From Toxonevra muliebris (Eukaryota; Arthropoda; Insecta; Diptera; Pallopteridae), in contig OY829327.1 of assembly GCA_963691655.1 (NCBI GenBank), positions 82,348,019 to 82,412,018 of the forward strand: 64,000 nucleotides of DNA. Reading direction: 5' to 3'. A program made the translations under genes and the position numbers. This document shows positions 54,648 to 64,000 of the stretch, one piece after another; position 1 is the first letter of the stretch; every line of letters begins with the position of its first letter. The notes beneath the pieces are model-generated. The model was not told the DNA's origin and did no database searches. It worked only from the letters and a program-made list of their open reading frames with translations.

Positions 54648-55831
54648 CCAGGTGTGCAACCTTAAAACGGCTGTTTTTTATTTAGCAAAACACAATAATT
54701 AACGCAGAAAAGTGAAGAATATTTTATTCGAAGTAATTGCCCTCGTTGGCTATACATTTTTCCCATCTTTGAGGAAGATTGTGGATTCCACACCAAAAGA
54801 ATTCATCTCCTTTGGATAAGAACCACCCATCGAGCCATTTTTTAACATCTTCATAAGAATTGAAGTGCTGCTCAGCAAGCGCGTGTCCCATCGACGCAAA
54901 CAAATGGTTGTCGGATGGGGCCAGATCTGGAGAGTAGGACGGGTGGGGTAGCAACTCCCAGCCAAGTGCATCGAACGTATCCCGGACCAATCTTACTGTG
55001 TGTGATGGTGCGTTGTCAAGCTGGAAAATGATACCCTCATGCCGATGCGCGTATTCCGGTCTTTTTTTTTGCACAATTCACGATCCAATTTGAAGATTTG
55101 TTGTTGGTAGCGTTTAGTATTGATCGTTTCACCAGGTTTCAACAGTTCGTAGTAAACTACCATTTTTGGGCCCACCAAACACACAGCATTGTCTATTTTC
55201 CCGAATCGATTTGGCCTAGCAGACGATGTTCAGGGTTCGCCGGGCCCAACCACGAGTTTTTGCGCTTAGGGTTTTCAATTTTTCATCGCCAGTGACGATT
55301 CGATGCAAAAATGATTTTCTGTTGTGCCGATCAAGCAAGATTTCGCACGTGTTCTGACGTCGTTCCATCTGTCGGTCGTTCAATTGATGTGGCACCCACT
55401 TCCCGATCTTTTGGATCTTTCCCATAGCATGAAAGCGTTTCGAAATTGCTTGGCGGCTAACATTCAACTGCGCGGCAATTTGTTTCTGCGATTGGGTGTC
55501 GTCTTCGTCTAATAAACCTTGCAATTCGGTGTCCTCAAAAACCTTTGGTCGATTTTCGCGCTTCTTGTCGGTGACGTTAAAAATTCCGTCTTTGAATTGC
55601 CGAAACGACGCTCTGCACCGAGTTTCACTGAGAGCATTGTCGCCATAGACCTCCACAAGAATTCTATGCGCTTCGGCGGCAGATTTCTTCCAATTGAAGA
55701 GGAATAGCAGTGCTCCCCGCAAATGCTCTTTATCTGGCACAAAATTCGACATGTTTATCGAGATCAAATGGTAAAAGCAGAAATCCAATTTTGACACATA
55801 CGAAATATGAATTTCAAGGTTGGCCAACTGG
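54648..55831. mobile_element. Mos1-type (mauritiana-like) mariner, dead
   Basis: The left end TA + CCAGGTGTGCAACCTTAAAA resembles known mariner ends. The right end on the minus strand, CCAGTTGGCCAACCTTGAAA, is a degraded match without a clean TA. The transposase gene fills it on the minus strand. At about 1.18 kb it is slightly shorter than the usual 1.28 kb. Confidence 0.88.
54724..55752 (-). pseudogene. Mariner transposase of the Mos1 subgroup, frameshifted
   Basis: It starts MSNFVPDKEHLRGALLFLFN at 55752 (an upstream in-frame Met exists, but this is the conserved start). The HTH region (LNVSRQAISKRFHAMGKIQK), WVPHQLNDRQMERRQNTCEI and the first D in HRIVTGDEK follow. After GDEK the frame breaks: NPKRKNSWLGPANPEHRLLG is in a second frame and VVYYELLKPGETINTKRYQQ in a third, then the first frame returns. 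The second D is in IIFQLDNAPSHTVRLV and the third in YSPDLAPSDNHLFASM (DD34D). It ends CIANEGNYFE. Several small deletions and at least one internal stop make it inactive. Confidence 0.92.
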
Positions 55832-56216
55832 ACTTTTGTTTTGTGTTTAGCGTAAATTCATTTAATCAATAAACCTCTATAACTCGAATTATGAAATCTA
55901 GAAAACTCAAATTCTATTTCGAATACGAAAACCTCTACAAATACAACATTAAAATGCTATAATTCAAACGCTTTTCATATCATTTTCAAAATTTTGCAAA
56001 CGTCGTTTTCCAAATTTCACTCCTATGAATTCGTTTTGAATTTGTATTTTTATGCACCTCTTTTGGGTTTCAACACTTACAGCTTCTTTTGTCCTGAATT
56101 TCTCTTTTGCGTGAAATTTAGATCTCATACATTTGAATTGCACTTAATCGATTTCATTTTCGCTTGAAAATAAAATTTAAAATATACATACATATATAAC
56201 AAAATAATTTATAGAC
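55832..56216. other. No recognised feature
   Basis: AT-rich spacer, non-coding. Confidence 0.35.
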
Positions 56217-58035
56217 CACTATCAAAAAATTATGCAATGTAAATTAATATTTTTTTAATATCAATTCCAATTTCATATATCATTTCTGAAAAAGTCATTA
56301 AAAAATATCATTATAAAAGCGAATGCTGACGATTTATTGTTTTTAATGTATAATTTGATATTAAAAGTTTAAATTTGATATTGACCATTTGATATTGCAT
56401 ATCAATTGATTTAAAATATCAAAATTTGCATTGCAAGTAAATGTAAATATCAATAGCATATGGTATATACATAAAGATTCACAGAGCAAACCGAACTTTC
56501 TGCTGCTTCGTCTATTCAGTTGCTCGGCTTTTGAAATTTTCTCAGTTGCCGTCGTATATTTGACTGGAATGGACGTGTGATGCTGTTGCTAAGAATTTTA
56601 ATTAATTGAAAATTTATAAAAATGGAGGTGTCACAATTTTATTTTATTTTTGACGATAACTGCGACATGCAGGAAATATAAAGTGAAGTTTTGCTAATAA
56701 AGGAATCAAGTGACAAATTTCAAACTAATAAGTAAGTTTTACAATAAAAGTTTAAGGGAAACTGGCGCTCCGTCGACGCAATTGTTTTTTCTTAAATTAC
56801 TTCTTCATTGCAAATAAACGACTTTTGTGTTGTTTTAGGAATTTAAATCACAAAAATTCCTAAAAAAAAGTCGCAAGTTTTGCGTATAGTCCATTCAGTA
56901 AAGGACCATTTTGGGTGTAAACAGAATTTCATTAAAGGAGCGTTATGTGAATTGTTATGATTTCATATCAAATCGCTATCATTCCATATCAAATTGATAT
57001 GATTTAACGGATCAACGGAAGCAATTATAATATTCAACAATGTTTTATAAAGTGTTCCAACTTTGTGTATTTTTCTTCAACAATTTAAAAATTATTCACA
57101 TTTTCTGAGAGTGCTTGATAATATTACAATACGTATTTTTCATTTTTGCAAGAGTAGTACTTTAAAAACTATTTCACTTATTGCAAATATGAAAAATACG
57201 TATTTTAAATTGTGAATGGAAAAATATACAAAAGTGGAACGATTTAAAAAACATTACTTTGATCGCATATAACTTTGACATAATATTTTCAATACAAAAA
57301 TATAACCTTATCGACAAGTGGTAAAAGCCTCAAGAACAACATTGTAACCATTTAAAATTAACATAAAGGACAAGCAAAGTAAAGCTTTGTACGAAACCTT
57401 GGCGAACAGTCTTGTTGAAAGAAGTAAGTTATTACTAATTTGTTCATAAAAAACTGTTTATGTATTGTTTCTTTTTCTTTTATCTTAGACTTAGAAGTTT
57501 TCACTGGTTTACCAGTCCACTTATATTTTACTCCTGACGGCTGCGTTTATATTTAAAATAAGTTATTTTAAGCTGAATTTACATTTCAAATATGTATTAT
57601 AAATAAATAAATATTATATGTATATTATATAAATATCATAATATTATAAAAATATGTAATAAATTTTTATAAAAAAAAATAAATCAAAAGAACGTTTAGC
57701 GTTATTAAATTGATATTTCTCATATCAAAATAACAAAAAACCATCTCAGTTTATCGTTTATTCATATCAAAAGAACGTGTAGCATTATTAAATTGATGTT
57801 TCTCATATCAAAATAACAGAATCCAATTTCAATTTGGCATTTCGAAATATTAAAACAATATGTTTCTCATATCAAAATAACAGAATTTAATTTCAGTTTA
57901 TCACTTAAGAATATCAAATTTATAATTTTTAAATATCATTTTTACATTTTTTCGTATCAATATTCAAAGTGATACGAGAACAATATCAAATTTGTAAGTT
58001 TTCACATCAGCCATATTTTGTACATGAAAAATATC
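56217..58035. repeat. Tract enriched in ATATCAA/TTGATAT words, with ~80-bp tandem repeats
   Basis: ATATCAA, TTGATAT and close variants occur again and again over about 1.8 kb, densest at 56215-56460 and 57690-58010. Part of it is a tandem repeat of about 80 bases: ATCAAAAGAACGTGTAGC with TTTCTCATATCAAAATAACA recurs at about 57683, 57765 and, partly, 57845. No TIR pair or coding sequence was found. It ends just before the candidate splice acceptor at 58072. Confidence 0.6.
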
Positions 58036-58072
58036 ATTTTGTCATCGATTCTTATTTTATTTTTCTGTGCAG

Positions 58073-58264
58073 GTATCCGTGGCACTCGGATTGCAACCTC
58101 AATTGAATAGTACAGAAGAGCGCCAGAGAGAAACCGTAATGCAAAACGAAACCACATCAACGACCTTTCCACTAACGTCATTGCTAGCATTACCACTATT
58201 TTGCCTGAGTATGTTTCTGGTCTTGCTACCACACACACACCAACAAATAGACACAACCACATGA
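58073..58264 (+). CDS. Candidate terminal coding exon of a membrane or GPI-anchored protein
   Basis: A strong acceptor (CTTATTTTATTTTTCTGTGCAG) precedes 63 codons and a TGA. In phase 0 the exon reads VSVALGLQPQLNSTEERQRE, then TVMQNETTSTTFPLTSLLAL, then PLFCLSMFLVLLPHTHQQID and TTT. It holds two N-glycosylation sequons (NST, NET), a small-residue stretch and a hydrophobic segment of about 20 residues (FPLTSLLALPLFCLSMFLVLL). This fits the end of a cell-surface protein held by a GPI anchor or one membrane span. The short polar tail after the hydrophobic part argues for a membrane span. Upstream exons are not in the window as far as I can see. The gene is not identified; phase and reality are inferred. 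Confidence 0.45.
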   Translation, partial: VSVALGLQPQLNSTEERQRETVMQNETTSTTFPLTSLLALPLFCLSMFLVLLPHTHQQIDTTT

Positions 58265-58756
58265 GCATACATATATGTACCCTACAGTAATATGAAGAAC
58301 TAGAAGCGAAAAGCAACTAGTTGTACGTATAGTGCAAAAAGAGATTGGTACATAGACTAGGGCAAAAGTAGTGCAGCTAGCAACCAGTTTAAAGAAGAAA
58401 ATGCTCTTTCTGCTTAGTTAAATTGAAATTAGGGCACAAAGTATACAGCAAAAAGAGCACAGACAAAGTTTTGCAAAAACAAATTTCAGTGGTAACGGTA
58501 ATTTACAGTTATGACGCGATGCTACTTGTTTTTTGTTTTATTGTTTGATTGATTTTAGTTAGTTTAATTGTACTTGCTTGCAGTAACGCACGTGTTAAGT
58601 GAAGTAAATAATTTCACCATTTACAGCTGCCATTACGACATTGCCATCAAAATGCCCTACTGAAGATCAACTGAGAAAAGCGTTTCAAAAACAAAAGAAA
58701 AAACATTTAAAAAAAAAAACATTAGAACGAAGATCAGACTAAGGGTCTCATTCATT
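58265..58756. other. Possible 3' UTR of the candidate exon
   Basis: AT-rich DNA without coding sequence. If the exon at 58073 is real this would be its untranslated region. I see no AATAAA signal that I can defend as the true site. Confidence 0.3.
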
Positions 58757-58955
58757 ATATAATTATATCTTTTTTAAAGCATGTTCAAAATATTTTTTTT
58801 TTAATCAATTTTTTTATAATCACTGAATTTTTGGTTTTTATAACTATATCTTTTTTTAAAACATGTTCAAACTAATTTTATTTAATAAATTTTTTTTTTA
58901 TATGAATTTTTAGTTTATATAATTATATCATTTTCTAAAAGCATGTACAAATAAT
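58757..58955. repeat. ~80-bp tandem repeat, about 2.5 copies
   Basis: TATAATTATATC followed by T-rich bases and AAGCATGTTCAAA recurs at about 58757, 58838 and 58917. The copies are diverged and AT-rich. Confidence 0.65.
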
Positions 58956-59345
58956 AAAATATTTTTATGCCAAAAAAAATTTTGTAAATGAAATAAAAAT
59001 TTAACACCGAGCATTTAATTTACTAGTAGAAATATATATTTCATTCCGCAACTGGTTATATAACTGGTAACTAGGAAACTAGGCATATGACTACATCCAA
59101 AAAGTAAAATCGGCAACTAGTTCTGATTTGCTCAAAATTTTATTAGTTCAGTAACTAGTAACGATATGTACTAGTACTCTGACTGGTTGAAATGTAGTGC
59201 AGTAGGAGACAATTGTCTTCTCGTAGGACATTAACATTGTAAAAGAGGCAGTTGACAGCATGTAAATGGGGGTTGCGGTGGAACCAGTACTGGCTACTTT
59301 GCAACTAGTTGCTTTACTATTTATAGAACTAGTCAGTTTCACTGA
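58956..59345. repeat. Cluster of AACTAGT/ACTGGT words
   Basis: CAACTAGTT, GTAACTAGTAAC, GTACTAGTAC, AACTGGTTATATAACTGG and related words occur about ten times, with a few more upstream (58298-58400). They look like the remains of a short-unit repeat with both orientations present. Confidence 0.45.
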
Positions 59346-60557
59346 AGGGTAAATGTAGTTTGTTTGTTTGTATTGTCGCATTTCTTTCGTTGAATATTTG
59401 AAAGGAATTTCATAATTCTTAGTAGATTTATCATGTTCTGCTCCTTTAAATTCTGTAATGAATGTAAAGAATGTGAGGGCAAAAATTTGTTGTAAAAGAA
59501 CATTTATTTATTTATTACAGCGGAAAATTTGAAAGTGGAAAAAATTGTTAGCACTTTAATACTTAATTTCATATTCATTAAAAGTTACGTTGCGAAACTC
59601 AACACAATTAAGTTTATGTTGAATATGTTGATTCATTGTCAACGTCAGTATTTTTAACTTTTTTGAATGAATGATACTTTGCTAATAACTAGAAAAAGGA
59701 AGAAATCAAAATCTTTCGTTTGAGGGATTACATTTACACAATGCGAATTTATACTAATTTGTACTATACTGTACACATATGTTAAATATTTATTTTGATT
59801 TAAATTGTTCTAATTGAAATGATTTTTTAACTGCACAGTTTTGAAAGACATTGCGAAATCTCATAAAAGAAAAGTGTATGCAAAGGGAAAAGCTTACTGT
59901 TCTACAAAATTTGTGAGCGCATGTTTACTTTTCATTTAATTTCTAATTTGAAAAGAGTTCGCGAATCGCATTTCACAGTACATATTCAATAACATGAAGA
60001 ACATCTGGAGTTCATAGCCCCCGGACCTAGCTACCTTGCACTCGAATGAATATTTATATTTCATTTTCAGAGAGATGCGACGGTTGCATTGTAGATTATA
60101 GACTATAAGAATTGTTTTCTTCAAATATTTTAGTTGTTGTTGCGGTTATTCATTGATAGCATGTTATTACTCTGTTTCGTTTACAAATACACCGCAAGTT
60201 AAATTATGGCAGTATCGAGAGAAAAACTGTCTTCGTCCTCTCTCTCTTTCTCTCTGTCTCTGGTGGTGGTAGTTTGCTTGATTTCACAAACTGATAATTT
60301 GGATTTTAACCATTTCACAGTGGTTGTTGCTGCTTTACGGTTTTTGTTTTTGTTGCAGATATTCCTTATGACCTACATACATGAACAACATTTACTTAAG
60401 AGTGTTCACGGAGTTTCTGTTTTTCATTTCTTTTGCCACGACTGCAAATTTTCTTACATTTTGCGAATTTTCTTATGATATTGTTTTTCTTTCAGGTATA
60501 TAAATAGGCTTCATTGAACAATAATGCGAGAAGAATAACAAAAGTTATAGAGTTTAA
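59346..60557. other. No recognised feature
   Basis: AT-rich. A pyrimidine tract ending TTTTGTTGCAG at about 60348-60358 resembles a splice acceptor but opens into no convincing exon. A CT-rich run lies at 60239-60260. Confidence 0.35.
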
Positions 60558-60558
60558 A

Positions 60559-60616
60559 TTTAAAGGATCTTCGATCTTGGGTCAAAAGTTTAAAGGATCT
60601 TCGATCTTGGGTCAAG
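60559..60616 (+). repeat. Tandem duplication of a 30-bp unit
   Basis: TTTAAAGGATCTTCGATCTT plus GGGTCAAAAG is present twice in direct succession, the second copy lacking the last two bases. The near-perfect match suggests a recent slip. Confidence 0.9.
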
Positions 60617-60675
60617 GACAGTGGCTGTTCTAGGACTTAGGTTTGGCGGGTCTGATTTTACTAAATTAAAAGATA

Positions 60676-62030
60676 AATATTAGACTCAAAATCGACCAAA
60701 ACCCAGACCTAGACCAAAAACTAGTGCAAAAATTTTATCAAATACAGGTCAAAAATTAAAAGATATGTGGAACAAAACTGAGACCAGAATTCAAACTAAA
60801 ATTCAGATACTTTCAGATCGAAGTTAAAACCAAGAAAAGAACAAAATTCAGATCAAAATTAATTATTAATAATTAATTATGACTTTTCTGATGGATTTAA
60901 ATTGTTAAATGATCTATTTTGAGAAAAAATTTTGAAGGAATTTTTTATTTCCTTTGAGAAAAAATGTTGATAAAAAAATTTAATACATCTCTATTTTTGG
61001 AGTCATTTTTGGTCGAAACAAAAACCCGAAAAAATTAAATTAAGATAACTGTTGATTTCGATAGTACTTTAAACGAATTTTTTAAAAAATATATATTCAT
61101 ATCACTTTTAACATTGATATCACTATTAATATCGGCCTGGTAGTGAGTATACGATCCTACAACTCTATAACCAAGCACTATATTTTTATGAAAAATTAAA
61201 TACGTTCTTTAAGCCTGTTATATATTACTGAAAATGTAAATATATCTTAATTTGACCAAATACATTGAATCAATACATTTTAAATTTCAACGAGATCCCG
61301 TACATGCTTTCGGGTACAGGGAAACAACCGGTTAAAACAAGAACAATTTTCAGAGCAGGAATCGGAGATCGAATTCAGGTCAAAACGCAGACTAAAAACC
61401 CAAAATTCAGACAGAATCAAATCCAAAATCAGTTTTAAAATTCACTCCAAAATTCAAAAAAAATTTAGACCACAACTCAGACCAATAGTTTGACAAAACT
61501 TTAAGCCAAAAGGACACCAAATACCGAACGGAAGTAACTCAAAATTCAGACCAAAAACTAGTGGGAATATCTGATAAATATTTACATCAAAAAATTTAAA
61601 TTAAAAAAAAATTAGACCAAAATTCCTGAAGAATTCAAACCAAATTTTAAAGCAAAATTCAGACCGATTTCGGACGAAATTTAGATCAAAATAGTATCAA
61701 GATCAAGCCAATTCAGACGAAAATATTAACCACAACTCAAACTAAGAGTTAGATTAAAACTGAGGCTAAAAAGACGCCAAATACAAATTGAAAGCAAACC
61801 AAAATTCAGACCAGAAATCAGATCAAATGCTGGTGGTCTGCAAACGCTGGAAAGCAAATCAAAATTTTGACCAAACCAAATTCAGATTAAAATTCAAACT
61901 AAAATAAAACAAAATTCTGACTTACAATCAAACCAGAATTCAGATCAAAAACGGGCAAAACGGAAAAGTTAAATCAATATCAGACTAAAATTCAGTACAA
62001 AATTCAATCCAAAACCTAGACTATTATCAA
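60676..62030. repeat. Degenerate short-unit repeat (CAAAATTCAGACC type)
   Basis: Two blocks (60676-60860 and about 61365-62030) are built from drifting copies of a 10-14 base unit: CCAAAATTCAGA, ATCAAAATT, GACCAAAAACT and so on. Nearly all units are A-rich on the plus strand with C only in CAGACC/CAAA words. An AT-rich stretch of about 500 bases separates the blocks. No open frame is maintained. Confidence 0.65.
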
Positions 62031-62577
62031 GCTTTCTAAAAGTAAGACATTTATAAGCTGGCGTTGAAATTGTACATTTAATGTAGTCTCTCATTCAGTT
62101 GCACTGAAACGTGCATCCTATTGGCAAGCGCAGCATGGCGGCTAATCAGAATTGATTCGAATATTCGACCCCATTTCAATATTTATATTAAATTATTATT
62201 ATTAAAATATAATATAAAATATTATTTTAAATCCAAAAGTTTTTCTTTTGTTGAAAGTATGTATATACTTTTCACTGCTGATGCCTTTTTTTTTTGGAAA
62301 AATCTAAATATTTTTGATTTCTAAAAATCACTGTTTACTATAAGATTGACGAGTTCTGGGGGGAGGACATCAGCTCCTATAGGCCCCCCCCCTCTGGAGA
62401 GGATACTGGTCAAGGGAATATTTTTTTCATCAAAATGTTGCCTAATTCATTCATGGTACGACTCTCAAAAACCGTCCAAGTTTGTTATAGTGATCAGCGA
62501 TATATTTCAATTGTTCTACGAAATCACTCTGTATCTTGAAAAAGCATTAAAAAAGCATTTTCCCCTAAGTGAATTAA
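62031..62577. other. No gene; GC palindrome
   Basis: A G-run/C-run pair (GGGGGGAG near 62359 and CCCCCCCCCTCTGG near 62384) could form a hairpin like those at hAT-type ends, but no element could be defined. Confidence 0.3.
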
Positions 62578-62925
62578 TTTCATGAAGACCTTGCTCATAA
62601 GCTTAGCAACCAACGGCCAGAAAAATATTGCGGCTTCCTCAAATTTCCACAGCTGGATGAAACTATTGTGGCTCAAGCTAAATAATACCAAATCGATTCA
62701 CTTTGATTTCAAAAACCAGAAAATTGATCACCAAACACTCTTTATAAATGGGCCTGAGATACCTCATACTAATACTACAAAGTATCTCGGAATGACATTG
62801 GATGCAAAACTCCGATGGAGAATTCATGTGAAAAATAAATAGTGAGAATTGACAGGCATTCAGTCTTTCGACTTACAATTATATCCTTATTTACAAGCAA
62901 ATCCTTCTATTCGTATTTGCTAGTT
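62578..62925 (+). pseudogene. Jockey-type LINE reverse transcriptase fragment
   Basis: The frame reads TLLISLATNGQKNIAASSNF, then SWMKLLWLKLNNTKSIHFDF, then LFINGPEIPHTNTTKYLGMT with LDAKLRWRIHVKNK. This is the stretch after YADD in Jockey-clade elements (W..KLN..KS and the KYLGMTLD motif E). After a stop and a deletion, LSTYNYILIYKQIL in another frame matches the following RT segment. The catalytic YADD, the N-terminal and the C-terminal parts are missing. It is a different family from 26720-27659. Confidence 0.8.
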
Positions 62926-62993
62926 GCATTATGATCGTATATTTTAAATTAGTGTCGGTTTAAGAATAATGTAATATGAATGTTGAATTATAA

Positions 62994-63140
62994 CACTGTG
63001 CAACAGCCAAAATCGGACTGGCGTTTTAGCATATAATTTTAGTTTTAGTAATTTAGGGTCGCTGAGTCCGAATCTGAATACTATTTTGCTCCATCACGTC
63101 AGGTTTTCGAGATAACGGTACATGAAATTATTAAAATGGT
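62994..63140 (+). mobile_element. End fragment of the CACWGTG / GGGTCGCTGA family
   Basis: CACTGTGCAACAGCC at 62994 is followed about 50-60 bases on by TTTAGGGTCGCTGAGTCCGA, then CCATCACGTCAGGTTTTCGA. The order and spacing match the left end of the element at 22509-23500. No right end was found. Confidence 0.55.
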
Positions 63141-64000
63141 TTTATTAAGACTGTACCAATATATTCTTAATTTATGTCTTATCGTTTTTGGATTCTATAG
63201 AAAAGTTATTTAGTAGAAAAAGAAGCATATTTTTTGTGAACACAAGAATACTCCATACCCCAAAAATTTTTTTTTGATGTGTAAACATTTTAGCTCACGG
63301 TATGGGTAAAATTTCAAATGTGTAAAATGCAAGAATAACTGTATCGTAAGATATAAGATAACTGTAATGTCCAGTTCCCCTCTCGCTCGCACTACAAAGA
63401 GAAGAGAGAAGAGAGAAGAGAAGAAGAGAGGGAGAAATTAAAATACGAGCGGAGTTTGTTTGTTTATGTTTCGATCAAATTACTCAAAAATATATGTACA
63501 TACGAAAACAAAATGTGTGTGTACATTTATTCGTGGCAGAATTATTTGTTGGTGGAGATCGACTGTACAAGCAGAGAAATCGCCGTAGCAAACACAGGCG
63601 TTTGATAGGTTTTACATTCGGTTAGTTAGATTGGATTAAAATTAAATATTTTTTAAAATATAAAATCAATACAAAATGATAAGTAATAAGGAATCTAGGT
63701 TTCAATAAATGTATAAACAAAATGTAGTGATAATGATAGCAAACCACGGCATTGTAAAAACTTTTCTTTGTGCATTAACCTTAGAAAGGCAACACTGTTT
63801 ATCTATGTAAATAGCAAATATGTTAAACAGAAATAGTCAAACTTATTTATTATAAAATCACTTATTTACTTCAATAAAAATACATTGTTTCCTATTTTTA
63901 TTAAATGCAGTTAAGGCAAATCTCGTTGCGTTGCTTTTAAAAAGTAGTGGGGTGACTGGTCACCCCTGTTGCCTTTCTGAGGTTAAATGCGGAAAGCACT
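63141..64000. other. No gene recognised; GAGAAG microsatellite
   Basis: A purine-rich GAGAAG/GAGAG tract lies at 63397-63436. The rest is AT-rich without supported coding sequence. Confidence 0.45.

Overview
This window looks like gene-poor eukaryotic DNA, most likely from a higher (schizophoran) fly. It is AT-rich, carries many (TATG)n, (CA)n and homopolymer tracts, and is crowded with decayed Tc1/mariner, hAT-like and non-LTR elements. The mix of a Mos1-like mariner, DD37E, DD37D and DD41D transposases, Jockey-type and RNase H-bearing LINEs, and a tRNA-headed SINE with a (TAG)n tail suggests Diptera; the species cannot be fixed from the sequence. There is no bacterial-style operon, and I saw no intact protein-coding host gene. 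The one plausible host exon is a 3'-terminal coding exon at 58073-58264, so the window may be intron or intergenic space of a large gene. All calls are by eye.

Layout. 1-2919: nothing recognised. 2922-5311: three related-looking inverted-repeat elements, each with its own short motif array, one nested in another. 5312-8100: a DD41D transposase remnant and a bounded DD37E element (6592-7873). 9497-9744: MITE. 11294-11616: SINE with a 13-bp target-site duplication (TSD). 11890-12911: hAT-like fragment. 13457-14363: long-TIR element directly before a complete but dead mariner (14380-15668). 18124-19788: a MITE and a hAT-like element. 21233-25701: three TIR elements and tRNA-like pairs. 26720-27659: Jockey/CR1-type reverse transcriptase with a long open frame. 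30765-32608: DD37E element carrying a 581-bp foldback insertion. 33289-34905: LINE with RNase H and an 11-bp TSD. 35511-36788: complete dead DD37D (maT-type) element. 37168-37456: SINE remnant and a 60-bp LINE end. 38600-40557: second DD37E copy and a LINE fragment on the other strand. 41781-44281: Tc1 element with double (IR/DR) repeats, carrying two nested insertions. 46442-47399: hAT-like element with a perfect 8-bp TSD. 47950-53300: the oddest part, a 3-kb TIR-bounded unit that is mostly a 17-copy, ~122-bp satellite, inserted in a hairpin and flanked on both sides by a recurring GATCCGAATTA word. 54648-55831: dead Mos1-type mariner. 56200-62030: word-rich low-complexity DNA around the host exon. 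62580-63140: Jockey remnant and a CACTGTG-ended fragment.

No transposase here looks functional: each shows stops, frameshifts, deletions or lost catalytic residues. Non-autonomous derivatives outnumber coding copies, which fits mobilisation in trans by elements elsewhere in the genome. Nested insertions give a relative order: the DD37E and Tc1 elements landed before the foldback element; element C (4046-5311) before element B; the hairpin at 49.7 kb before the satellite-bearing unit.
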